From assembly GCA_964196195.1 (NCBI GenBank), contig CAXMSE010000087.1, positions 8,954 through 72,953 of the forward strand: a DNA stretch of 64,000 bases, given 5' to 3'. Of the stretch, positions 19,101 to 26,520 are shown piece after piece. Position numbers and translations under genes: made by a program. The notes beneath the pieces were generated by a model. It ran no database searches and was not told the origin of the DNA. It was given only the letters and a program-made list of their open reading frames with translations. This stretch comes from OFTM10 sp964196195. Lineage in GTDB: Bacteria > Actinomycetota > Acidimicrobiia > Acidimicrobiales > Aldehydirespiratoraceae. Numbering within the stretch: the first letter of the stretch is position 1; every line of letters starts with the position of its first letter.

Positions 19101-19748
19101 AAGGGACGCGCCTACAGCCCGTTCACGCTCAATGTCGAACAGCTCGTGCCGTGGCGCACTCTCACCGGCCGTCAGCACTTCTATCTCGATCATGAAAAGT
19201 ACATCGAGTGGGGAGAGCATCTGCCGGTCTACAAGCCCCGCCCCGATCATGTGATGCTCTCAGAGACCGAGCAGTCTTTGGCCGAGGGGCAAGACGGCAA
19301 GCTGTTCAACTACATCACCCCTCACGGGAAATGGTCGATCCACTCGACCTATGGCGACAACGAGCGGATGATGACCCTGTCGAGGGGCGGCTATCCGGTC
19401 TGGATCAACGCGAAGGACGCGGCCGGCCTCGGGATCGCCGACAACGACTGGGTCGAGCTCTACAACGACAACGGTGTGTTCGTGCAGAGATGCACCACCT
19501 CGTCCCGAATCCCGGCGGGGACGGTATTCGTCTACCACGCGACCGAACGAACGGTGGGAATTCCGATGTCGCCCAGACGCAACCAGAGGGCGGGCATGAA
19601 CAACTCGCTCACCCGGACCCGTCTCAAGCCGGTACTGATGAGTGGCGGCTACGCCCAGTTCACCTACGCCTTCAACTACTGGGGACCCACCGGTGTCAAC
19701 CGCGACACCTTCGTTTATCTGCGCCGGATCGACCGGCCCGACTACTAG
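16125..19748 (+). CDS. narG: Respiratory nitrate reductase, alpha subunit
   Basis: A 1207-residue molybdo-bis(MGD) catalytic subunit. The unusual His/Cys3 ligands of the first [4Fe-4S] cluster are H35, C39, C43 and C78, with the same spacing as E. coli NarG. The Mo-coordinating Asp is at about residue 209 in YCDLPPASPEVWGEQTD. There is no twin-arginine signal, so the active site should face the cytoplasm as in the classical Nar enzyme, making NarK-mediated nitrate import necessary. ATG 16125 overlaps the cytochrome stop. It reduces nitrate to nitrite with electrons passed through NarI and NarH. Confidence 0.97.
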   Translation: MTTEWIEEKVAPAERKWEEFYRNRFQHDKRVRTTHGVNCTGSCSWEVFVKDGIVTWELQATDYPQLEEGLPPYEPRGCQRGISYSWYLYSPIRVKYPYVRGVLVDMYREAKREYLGDPVDAWASIQNNPKWRTKYQQARGKGGFRRIGWDEALEIAAASTIHTMKQHGPDRVAGFSPIPAMSQISYAAGSRFMSLIGGVIMSFYDWYCDLPPASPEVWGEQTDVHESADWFNSRFIAVMGANLNMTRTPDTHFISEVRHAGAKLTVFAPDFSQVAKYADWWIPSTPGQDTAFWLAVDHVLLTEFYTERKVDYFQSYAKQYTDLPFLVEVDNGKAGKYLRAGTLAPYADVENPEWKLMVWDETTDAPRLPNGSIGDRWAVEDKGHWNLEMVDNVTGEEISPRLSFIEHHDDVAAIELEFFGSDGTITRSVPVRTVHTTDGPVTVTTVFDLLNARFGVDRGLKGYDAASYDDDDVPYTPAWQEQYTGIHRDTVVKYAREWGRNGELTEGKNMIIIGAGANHWYHNNLLYRSGIVALMLTGSVGVNGGGLAHYVGQEKLVNAASWASIAFGTDWGMAPRHQNTPSFHYVHSDQWRYERGYRDYDSLPDNHPDLHDHTIDHQARAVRQGWLPFFPQFKENPIEVVRKARRAGAETDEEITSYIVDRLKSRDLEFAIDDPDAPESWPRTWFIWRGNAIGTSAKGHEFFMRHYLGTHSTAIAAEPDDHGVAEVKVREDAPIGKMDLVVDLNFRMDTTALYSDLVLPAATWYEKDDLNSTDMHTFINPMQAAVPPAWESKSDWQIFAALAKKVSEMAGGRMPTVVEDVVMQPLVHDTPDELAQPTVADWRAGEVEAIPGKTMPRFKVLKRDLSQLYERQTSLGPGVRNNGVAAHGLRIQVEEFYDELARKQPDRRSGKDGEILRPSLERDREVCEAILALDPASNGELAHRAFEAEEAKTGRDLTHLAAGQRDTRMNFADLISQPRRVLTTPTWSGLIGKGRAYSPFTLNVEQLVPWRTLTGRQHFYLDHEKYIEWGEHLPVYKPRPDHVMLSETEQSLAEGQDGKLFNYITPHGKWSIHSTYGDNERMMTLSRGGYPVWINAKDAAGLGIADNDWVELYNDNGVFVQRCTTSSRIPAGTVFVYHATERTVGIPMSPRRNQRAGMNNSLTRTRLKPVLMSGGYAQFTYAFNYWGPTGVNRDTFVYLRRIDRPDY

Positions 19749-19757
19749 GAGCAAGCC

Positions 19758-21269
19758 ATGCGAGTACGAGCTCAGATGAGCATGCTCTTCCACCTCGACA
19801 AGTGCATCGGGTGTCACACGTGTTCGGTTGCGTGCAAAAACCTGTGGACCGACCGCGAGGGTGCGGAATACATGTGGTGGAACAATGTCGAGACCCGCCC
19901 CGGCACCGGATACCCCACCGGCTGGGAGGATCAGGATCACTACAAGGGGGGCTGGCACCGCGACGAGAAGGGCCGGCTGAAGCTCACCTTGCATTCCAAG
20001 GCCGGAGGGCTCGGCAAGCTGTTCTACAACCCCTCTCTGCCTGAGCTCGACGACTACTACGATCCCTTCACGTTCAAGTACGGCGACCTGTTCGACACGC
20101 CTAGTTCCGATCACCAGCCCACCGCCGTGCCGATCTCGAAGATCACCGGCGAGCAGATGGAGATCAACAGTGGTCCCAACTGGGACGACGATCTCGGTGG
20201 CTCGGAGATCTACGCCCGTAACGATCCGTCGCTGGAGGGTGTCGACGACACCGTGCGAGCCCAGATGGAAGAGATCGAGCGGGTTGTCTTCAACTACCTG
20301 CCCCGCATCTGCAACCACTGCCTCAACCCGGCGTGCGTCGCCGCCTGCCCGAGCGGAGCGATCTACAAGCGGGGTGAAGATGGCGTGGTGCTCGTCAACG
20401 AGGACAAGTGCCGCGGCTGGCGCATGTGTGTGGCCGCCTGTCCCTACAAGAAGGTCTATTACAACTGGGGCACCGGCAAGTCCGAGAAGTGCATCCTGTG
20501 TTTCCCTCGCATGGAGACCGGTCAGGCGCCGGCCTGCGCCCATTCATGCGTCGGACGGATCCGCTACATGGGAGTGCTGCTCTACGACGCCGACAAGATC
20601 GAAGAAGTGGTCTCGAGTCCCGACGACGAGCTGCTCGACGCCCAGATGGATGCCATCCTCGATCCCCACGACGAACGCGTGATCACCGCGGCGAAGGCCG
20701 CAGGCATCGACGACGGGTGGATCGACTCCGCCCAACGTTCCCCGGTCTACAAGTTCGTCAAGGAGTGGGGCCTGGCGCTCCCTCTCCACCCGGAGTACCG
20801 CACCGCGGCGATGATGTTCTACGTGCCGCCCCTGTCGCCGGTGATGAGCACCATCGAACGCAACATGGTCAACCTCGACATCCCCGACGAGAGGGTCGAC
20901 TTCGAACTTCTCGACGAGCTCGACAAGGCGCGCCTGCCGGTGCAGTACCTTGCCAACCTGTTCTCGGTCGGCGACCAGGAACCGATCCGTGCCGCCCTAC
21001 GCACCATGTTGGCGGTGCGAACCTACAAGCGGCGCCAGAGCGTGGATAAGTCGATCGATGCGGGCACGATCGAGATGCTCGCTTCCGCCGGACTCACCGA
21101 GGAGCGGGCCGAGGACATCTACAAGCTCACCACGATCCCCACCCTCGACGACCGGTTCGTGTTCCCGCCCTATCACCGGGAGATGTCGATCGAGGCCATG
21201 GAGGACGTGATGCTGCACAAGGGTGCGGCCGGGTTCGGGTCGCTCGAAGCTCCGAGGCGGGGGGCCTAG
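19758..21269 (+). CDS. narH: Respiratory nitrate reductase, beta (iron-sulfur) subunit
   Basis: A 503-residue ferredoxin-like subunit that carries four Fe-S clusters. The cysteine groups CIGCHTCSVAC, CNHCLNPACVAACP, CRGWRMCVAACP and KCILCFPR are visible. Trp replaces a Cys in CRGWRMC, as in E. coli NarH, which makes that centre a [3Fe-4S] cluster. It wires NarI to NarG. ATG 19758 is preceded by AGGAG, and narJ begins immediately after the stop. Length and motif order match classical NarH exactly. Confidence 0.97.
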   Translation: MRVRAQMSMLFHLDKCIGCHTCSVACKNLWTDREGAEYMWWNNVETRPGTGYPTGWEDQDHYKGGWHRDEKGRLKLTLHSKAGGLGKLFYNPSLPELDDYYDPFTFKYGDLFDTPSSDHQPTAVPISKITGEQMEINSGPNWDDDLGGSEIYARNDPSLEGVDDTVRAQMEEIERVVFNYLPRICNHCLNPACVAACPSGAIYKRGEDGVVLVNEDKCRGWRMCVAACPYKKVYYNWGTGKSEKCILCFPRMETGQAPACAHSCVGRIRYMGVLLYDADKIEEVVSSPDDELLDAQMDAILDPHDERVITAAKAAGIDDGWIDSAQRSPVYKFVKEWGLALPLHPEYRTAAMMFYVPPLSPVMSTIERNMVNLDIPDERVDFELLDELDKARLPVQYLANLFSVGDQEPIRAALRTMLAVRTYKRRQSVDKSIDAGTIEMLASAGLTEERAEDIYKLTTIPTLDDRFVFPPYHREMSIEAMEDVMLHKGAAGFGSLEAPRRGA

Positions 21270-21788
21270 ATGCATCCCGCGAGCGTCGTTGCCTCGGGTT
21301 ATCGGTATCCGTCACCCGATGCCCTCAGCACCCTCGGGGGTGTGGTCGAGTCTCTGCCTCGATCGCTGGCCCAGAGAGCTCTGACCGACTTCATCGATGA
21401 GGTTGGCCGGCTCGAGTTGGGCGAGTGGGAGGAACTCCACACCCGCACCCTCGACCTATCTCCTGCGTTTGTGCCCTATGTCGGCCATGTCACCTGGGGA
21501 GAGAACTATCGCCGCGGCGAGTTCATGGCCGATCTGAAGGGCGACATGAGGCGCCATGGTATAGACCTCAATGGCGAACTGCCCGACCACATCGAGCCGG
21601 TGCTGCGCTATGTGGCCGAGGCTCCCGAACCGCTCTCCGACCTGCTCGACGTTCTCGTGGGAGCGGTCACCAAGATGCAGTCGACGCTGGCGTCGGCCGA
21701 CAAGCACAACCCCTACCGCCACCTGTTGGCCGCCACGCTCGCGGTGGTCGAAGACCTCAAGCCAGTCGTGATCGGAGTCAGACGATGA
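21270..21788 (+). CDS. narJ: Nitrate reductase assembly chaperone NarJ
   Basis: A 172-residue, all-helical protein of the TorD/NarJ chaperone family. The segment YVGHVTWGENYRRGEFMADL resembles the conserved family core in which a helix packs against the apo-NarG N-terminus. It assists Mo-cofactor insertion into NarG and is not part of the final enzyme. It starts directly after narH and its stop overlaps the narI ATG by 4 bp. Sequence conservation in this family is low, so position in the operon contributes to the call. Confidence 0.93.
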   Translation: MHPASVVASGYRYPSPDALSTLGGVVESLPRSLAQRALTDFIDEVGRLELGEWEELHTRTLDLSPAFVPYVGHVTWGENYRRGEFMADLKGDMRRHGIDLNGELPDHIEPVLRYVAEAPEPLSDLLDVLVGAVTKMQSTLASADKHNPYRHLLAATLAVVEDLKPVVIGVRR

Positions 21789-22504
21789 CCGCCAATGAGA
21801 TGCTCTTCGGCGTGTTCCCCTATGTGGCGGTGGCCCTGATGGTGGTCGTCGCCGTCATCCGATGGCGCCGCCATCCATTCTCGGTGTCGTCGCTGTCGTC
21901 CCAGCTGCTGGAGAGTCGGCGCCTCTACTGGGGGTCGATCCCGTTTCACTGGGGAATCTCCCTGATTCTCACCGGGCATCTTCTCGCCCTGATCGTGCCG
22001 CGGGGATTCGAGTTGTGGAACGGTGAGCCGCTTCGGCTCTATCTACTGGAGGCGACCGGGTTGGCTCTCGGCCTGTGGGCTGCCTTCGGAATCTTCATGC
22101 TCGTCCATCGCCGCTACACCAACAGCCGGGTGAAGGCCGTCACCTCGCCGATGGATCAGCTGGTCCTTCTGGTAATCGGCGCCCAGATAGTCACCGGGAT
22201 CTGGATAGCTGTGGGTTACCGCTGGGGCTCGTTCTGGGGCACATCGGTGTTCGTGCCCTACGTGCGTTCGGTCCTCGTCTTCGATCCCCAGCCGGAATAC
22301 GTCGACCCCTTGCCCTTCGTGCTTCAGGCTCATGCTTTCCTATTCTGGGTGTTCCTGGCGGTCTTCTCATTCTCCCGACTGGTACACATCATCACCTTGC
22401 CGCTCGGCTATCTCACCAGGCCTTGGCAGAGGGTTGTCCGGATGCGCGAAACGCCGGCGGTCTATCACCCGGTAGCTGAGAAGCCGCTCGAGCGCACCCA
22501 GTGA
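21785..22504 (+). CDS. narI: Respiratory nitrate reductase, gamma (cytochrome b) subunit
   Basis: A 239-residue membrane protein with five hydrophobic segments. The four haem-b ligands expected in NarI are present as H55, H65, H183 and H201. It oxidises quinol at the outer face of the membrane and passes electrons inward to NarH, releasing protons outside. All four ligands and the normal length indicate a functional quinol-oxidising subunit, so the diheme cytochrome encoded upstream would be an extra branch rather than a replacement. Last gene of the nar operon. Confidence 0.96.
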   Translation: MTANEMLFGVFPYVAVALMVVVAVIRWRRHPFSVSSLSSQLLESRRLYWGSIPFHWGISLILTGHLLALIVPRGFELWNGEPLRLYLLEATGLALGLWAAFGIFMLVHRRYTNSRVKAVTSPMDQLVLLVIGAQIVTGIWIAVGYRWGSFWGTSVFVPYVRSVLVFDPQPEYVDPLPFVLQAHAFLFWVFLAVFSFSRLVHIITLPLGYLTRPWQRVVRMRETPAVYHPVAEKPLERTQ

Positions 22505-22530
22505 GCCTCGCGGGCGGCCGCGCCGGGCAG

Positions 22531-22545
22531 GCGGCGAAGCGCCGC
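22531..22545 (+). terminator. Possible hairpin after the nar operon
   Basis: GCGGCG-AAG-CGCCGC forms a six-base-pair perfect hairpin 27 bases after narI in a GC-rich gap. There is no run of T, so it is a weak terminator candidate, or simply a stem before the next gene. Confidence 0.3.
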
Positions 22546-22558
22546 TAGCGTTGGTGTT

Positions 22559-22960
22559 GTGACCGAACTGGACGATCTCGTTCGACGCCTCGCCGAGGCC
22601 ACCGATGAGCTACTCCGGCTCGAGACCGACGATTTTGAGCGACGCTTCGCGCTCGAGAAGGAACGCGACGAGCTACGGGCGCAAGCCGAGCGCTACCACC
22701 GGGGCAAGGACGAGCGGCGCACCGTGGTTGAGCTGGAGCGGGAGCTGAAGAGTCGTCAGCGTCAGCTCGACACTCTTCACGCGACGAAGATCAACATGAC
22801 CTATCAGGCCAACAACGCCACCGGCGGCCATGTCGGTTCTATCGGTGCCGACCGGGGAGGCACACTCAACAATGCGTTGATGGGAGCCCAGGGTGCCGAC
22901 TCGGTGATTGCGCGCATCGCTGAGCTTGAACAGGAACTGGCCCGCCGCTCGGGCACCTGA
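22559..22960 (+). CDS. Small coiled-coil protein, unknown function
   Basis: A 133-residue acidic/basic helical protein. Residues 1-75 have a heptad pattern rich in Leu, Glu and Arg, predicting a coiled coil. A short glycine-rich patch follows (NNATGGHVGSIGADRGG, about 91-107), then a second helix ending in ELEQELARR. The start is GTG at 22559; no strong ribosome site is seen. It follows narI by 54 bp on the same strand and is convergent with the aminotransferase gene. It is not recognised. A link to nitrate respiration is possible only from position. Confidence 0.65.
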   Translation: MTELDDLVRRLAEATDELLRLETDDFERRFALEKERDELRAQAERYHRGKDERRTVVELERELKSRQRQLDTLHATKINMTYQANNATGGHVGSIGADRGGTLNNALMGAQGADSVIARIAELEQELARRSGT

Positions 22961-22964
22961 GGGC

Positions 22965-24062
22965 TCAACCGGCGAGGGCCTCCTCGATGGCGCCGAGCAA
23001 GAAACTCACATTGCGCTCGCGGGCGGTGTGGCCCATACACCCGATCCGCCAGCCCTCACCGGCGAGCTCGCCGAGCCCACTTCCGAGTTCCAGGCCATAG
23101 CGACTGAGCAGGCGGCCGCGCACGTCGGCCTCGCTCACGCCGCCGGGTAGACGTTCGGCCGGCACTTTCACCGTTGTGAGCTGGGCCAGCCGGTGGCCTT
23201 CCTGGGCAAAGAGTTCGAGGCCGAGTTTCTCGAGGCCGGCCTGTAGCAATCGGCCGCACCGCTCGTGGCGGGCCTCGGCCTCCTCGAGTCCTTCGTCGAG
23301 CACCGCGCCGAGGCCGGCGTGGAGGCCGTAGATCATCGAGATCGGAGCGGTGTGGTGGTAGGCCCGCGCGCCGGACCCGGTGACATAGCCGGCGATCATG
23401 TTGAGGTCGAGGTACCAGGACTGGGGGGTGGGCACGATTGCTTCGACCGCCCGCTCAGACACTGTGAGCGGTGCGAGGCCCGGCGGCACACCGAGGCATT
23501 TCTGGGTGCCGGAGTAGGCGATGTCGACGCCCCACTCGTCGATCTCGACGCCACTGCCGCCGAGCGAGGTGACACAGTCGACCAACAAGAGGGCATCGCC
23601 CTTCTCTGCACCGAGCTGGGTGATATCACTGCGAACCCCCGTGGAGGTCTCGGCGTGAACCACCGCGATCAGCTTGGGGTCGGGGTGAGCAGCCAGGAGT
23701 CGGGCAGGGTCGACCGGTGTGCCCCACGGGAAGTCGACCCGAACCACCTCGGCGCCGCAGCGGGCAGCCACATCACACAGGCGACCGCCGAAAACGCCAT
23801 TGACACCGACAACCACAACGTCGCCGAGGGCCACGAAATTGACGACCGCAGCTTCCATGCCGGCCGATCCGGTGCCGGAGATGGGGAAGGTGAGAGCGTT
23901 CCGGGTGCGAAAGACAGCGCGGAGCCTCTCGTTGGTCTCGTCGAGGAGCTCGATGAATTCCGGGTCGAGATGGCCGAGCATCGGCCGCCCCATGGCGGCG
24001 AGCACTTCGGGGTAGGGGTTGCATGGGCCGGGGCCCATGAGTATGCGATCAGTGGTAGGCAT
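22965..24062 (-). CDS. PLP-dependent alanine/serine-glyoxylate aminotransferase family
   Basis: A 365-residue class V aminotransferase of the AGXT/serine-pyruvate transaminase family. It opens with LMGPGPCNPYPEVL and has the PLP lysine K188 in YSGTQKCLGVPPG. The substrate-binding Asp is in LVDCVTSLGG. Family members convert glyoxylate to glycine using alanine or serine as donor; some prefer other amino acids or act as lyases. Divergent to the IclR/methyltransferase operon, it could process glycine or glyoxylate formed when methylated glycine derivatives are demethylated, and may share the regulator. Exact donor is not determined. Confidence 0.85.
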   Translation of the reverse strand: MPTTDRILMGPGPCNPYPEVLAAMGRPMLGHLDPEFIELLDETNERLRAVFRTRNALTFPISGTGSAGMEAAVVNFVALGDVVVVGVNGVFGGRLCDVAARCGAEVVRVDFPWGTPVDPARLLAAHPDPKLIAVVHAETSTGVRSDITQLGAEKGDALLLVDCVTSLGGSGVEIDEWGVDIAYSGTQKCLGVPPGLAPLTVSERAVEAIVPTPQSWYLDLNMIAGYVTGSGARAYHHTAPISMIYGLHAGLGAVLDEGLEEAEARHERCGRLLQAGLEKLGLELFAQEGHRLAQLTTVKVPAERLPGGVSEADVRGRLLSRYGLELGSGLGELAGEGWRIGCMGHTARERNVSFLLGAIEEALAG

Positions 24063-24120
24063 CGGAGGAGCCTAACCGCGGCTAACGGCTCACTTTCACA
24101 CCCTCCGGTTCTCATGATGC

Positions 24121-24143
24121 GGGAATAGTTCGACACCGTTCCC
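24121..24143. promoter_or_regulatory. Candidate operator in the divergent promoter region
   Basis: GGGAA and TTCCC form a five-base inverted repeat separated by 13 bases, in the gap between the aminotransferase and the IclR-family gene. IclR regulators usually bind short palindromes in such divergent promoters and repress themselves and the neighbour. The match is short, so this is only a position to test. Confidence 0.25.
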
Positions 24144-24181
24144 ATGGGTCGGTAACATCTCGACCCAGTGGGGGAGAGGCA

Positions 24182-24961
24182 TTGAGCACCGTTCAGAGTG
24201 TGGATAGGGCACTCGCCCTGTTGAGGGAGATCGCCGCAGCGTCTGGTGGACTGGTGGATCTCGCGGCGAGGGCCGATCTCGCCACCAGCACTGCTGCTCG
24301 CCTGCTGGCCACCCTCGAAGCTGCCGATGCGATACGTCGCGACGACAACGGCATCTACTCCATCGGTGCGGCGATCCAGGCAATGTCGGGTCCTGGTGAC
24401 GTCACCCGAACGCTCGAGACGGTCGTCCACCCCCATCTCGTCGAACTCGCGACCGAGCTCGACGAGGCTGTCTGTCTTGCCGTCGTGTCGAGCTACGAGA
24501 CCGTCACCGTCGACCAGGTGGATGCGCCCAAACCGATCCAGGCCGAGAACTGGACGGGTACCCGCGTGCCGTTGCATGCGGGCGGCGCCGGGATCGTCGC
24601 CATGGCCACCTGGGACGACGACGAGGTCGAGGAGTATCTCGGCGGCGAGTTGGTGGCTTGCTCGGACAACACCGTCACCAACCCCGAGCGCCTACGTTCG
24701 CGTGTTCGCCAAGCGCGGATGCGGCGGGTCATGTGGACCCACGGGGAGTACGTCGACGGCCTCTCGTCCGCCTCGGCCGCCCTCCTCGACCCGTCAGGGC
24801 GCGCGGTGGGAGCCCTCTACACCTATGGGCCCAGCTATCGGTTTCCCGCCCGCGGTGGAGCCGATCAGGTTGCAAGTCTCGTTCTCGAACGCGCCGAGCG
24901 GATCTCCGCCGAACTCGGCAATTCGAGACGTGGTCCCGGCACCGTGAGCGAGGCATCATGA
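24182..24961 (+). CDS. IclR-family transcriptional regulator
   Basis: A 259-residue regulator. The N-terminal winged helix-turn-helix covers residues 1-60 (SVDRALALLREIA..., recognition helix around TSTAARLLATLE). The C-terminal effector-binding domain contains VPLHAGGAGIVAMA and GLSSASAALLDPSGRAVGAL, typical IclR blocks. TTG 24182 follows GGGGAGAGG. It overlaps the next gene by 4 bp (ATGA), so it is first in the operon with the MttB-like, Rieske and flavin dehydrogenase genes. Its effector is likely the catabolised methylamine or a product, which is inference from context. Confidence 0.92.
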   Translation: MSTVQSVDRALALLREIAAASGGLVDLAARADLATSTAARLLATLEAADAIRRDDNGIYSIGAAIQAMSGPGDVTRTLETVVHPHLVELATELDEAVCLAVVSSYETVTVDQVDAPKPIQAENWTGTRVPLHAGGAGIVAMATWDDDEVEEYLGGELVACSDNTVTNPERLRSRVRQARMRRVMWTHGEYVDGLSSASAALLDPSGRAVGALYTYGPSYRFPARGGADQVASLVLERAERISAELGNSRRGPGTVSEAS

Positions 24962-26511
24962 CCGGCACCGTGGGTCCTCGCGAACGCCGCCGCCGAGGCA
25001 GTTCTCGCCGGGGACGGTCCGGTGCGCCGGTCGGTCCGTCCCAACCTCCATGGCGGCTTCACCAGCGAAGGATCGAGCCCACCAAGGTGGTCTCCGAGGA
25101 TGAGCTCGAGTCGATCCATCTGGCCTCGCTCGAAGTCCTCCGCGACACCGGCATCGACTTCCTTCATCCGCGTGCCCTGGAGATGTGGAGCGAGGCCGGG
25201 GCTCGCGTCGACGACCAGCGTGTGCGTTTCGACCCGGAACTGATCCTCGATCTCATCTCATCGGTGCCGGCTGAGTTCACGATGCACGCCCCCGACCCTC
25301 GGTTCGACTTCGAAGTGGGGGGTGATCACGTCGTGTTCGGGTCGGTCGCGAGTGCGCCCAACTTCGCCGACCGCGCTGGCGGGCGGCGCACCGGCAATCG
25401 CCACGACTTCCAGACCCTCATCAAGCTCTGTCAGTCTCTCAACATCATCCAGACCCACGGTGGCTACCCGGTGGAGCCGATCGACATCCACCCGTCGATC
25501 CGGCACCTGGAGGCAACGCGCGACATCCTCACTCTCAGCGGCAAGGCCGTCAACGCCTACTCGCTCGGTGCCCAGCGCAACACCGACTGCCTGGAGATGG
25601 TCAGGATCGCTCGCGGCCTCTCCCACGACGAGGTCGACTCTCATCCGATCGTACATTCGGTGATCAATGTGAGTTCGCCCCTGCGCCTCGATGTTTCGAT
25701 GCTCGAGGGGATCTTGCAGTATTCCTCCCGCAACCAGGTGATCATCCTCACCCCGTTCACCCTCGCGGGAGCGATGGCGCCGGTCACCATCGCCGGTGCG
25801 GTGGTGCAACAAAACGCCGAAGCCCTCGCCGGTATCGCCTTCACCCAGCTCGTCCGTCGCGGGGCGCCGGTGCTCTACGGCGGCTTCACCTCCAACGTCG
25901 ATATGAGATCCGGCGCTCCGGCGTTCGGGACCCCCGAATACATGCAGTCGGCGATGCTCGGCGGACAGCTGGCCCGGCGCTACGGCCTGCCCTACCGGTC
26001 GTCCAACGCGTGTGCTGCCAACGCCATCGACACCCAGGCCGGTTACGAGAGTGTCTTCTCCCTCTGGGGCGCGATCATGGGCGGAGCCAACCTGATCTAC
26101 CACGGCGCGGGATGGATGGAGGGTGGGCTCCATGCCAGTCCCGAGAAGATGGTTATCGACGCCGACCTGCTGCAAATGGTGGCCACCTTCCTCCAACCTC
26201 TGGTGGTCGACGACGCATCGCTGGCTCTCGATGCGATCGCGGAGGTGGGGCCGGGAGGTCACTTCTTTGGCACCCAGCACACCCAGGACCGCTACCGCGA
26301 CGCCTTCTACAGCCCCATGATCTCGGACTGGCGCAACTATGAGAGCTGGGAGGAAGCAGGCTCGCCCACTGCGCTCGACCACGCCCAACGTGTGGCCGAC
26401 GATCTTCTCACCCACTATGAACCACCTACCCTCGCTGCCGGGGTCCGTGAGGAGCTCGACGACTTCGTCGACCGTCGGATCGCCGAGGGTGGCGTCGCCA
26501 CCGACTACTAG
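24958..26511 (+). CDS. MttB-family (trimethylamine methyltransferase-like) corrinoid methyltransferase, non-pyrrolysine
   Basis: A 517-residue TIM-barrel protein of the MttB superfamily. After a basic disordered start (1-35) come the family blocks LASLEVLRDTGIDF, INVSSPLRLD, ILTPFTLAGAMAPVTIAGAV and GAPVLYGGFTSN. The frame has no internal amber codon, so pyrrolysine is not used; non-pyrrolysine members such as glycine betaine methyltransferase act on quaternary amines. It would transfer a methyl group to a corrinoid protein; one is encoded at 47.4-48.1 kb. Here it lies with oxygen-dependent demethylation genes. Substrate likely betaine-like, not proven. Confidence 0.88.
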   Translation: MTGTVGPRERRRRGSSRRGRSGAPVGPSQPPWRLHQRRIEPTKVVSEDELESIHLASLEVLRDTGIDFLHPRALEMWSEAGARVDDQRVRFDPELILDLISSVPAEFTMHAPDPRFDFEVGGDHVVFGSVASAPNFADRAGGRRTGNRHDFQTLIKLCQSLNIIQTHGGYPVEPIDIHPSIRHLEATRDILTLSGKAVNAYSLGAQRNTDCLEMVRIARGLSHDEVDSHPIVHSVINVSSPLRLDVSMLEGILQYSSRNQVIILTPFTLAGAMAPVTIAGAVVQQNAEALAGIAFTQLVRRGAPVLYGGFTSNVDMRSGAPAFGTPEYMQSAMLGGQLARRYGLPYRSSNACAANAIDTQAGYESVFSLWGAIMGGANLIYHGAGWMEGGLHASPEKMVIDADLLQMVATFLQPLVVDDASLALDAIAEVGPGGHFFGTQHTQDRYRDAFYSPMISDWRNYESWEEAGSPTALDHAQRVADDLLTHYEPPTLAAGVREELDDFVDRRIAEGGVATDY

Positions 26512-26520
26512 GACCTCCTC

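Noticed and set aside
24958..26511. Pyrrolysine use in the MttB-like methyltransferases
   Set aside because: Neither MttB homologue (also 41898-43442) has an in-frame amber codon and no pylT/pylS-like gene is seen; both belong to the non-pyrrolysine branch.
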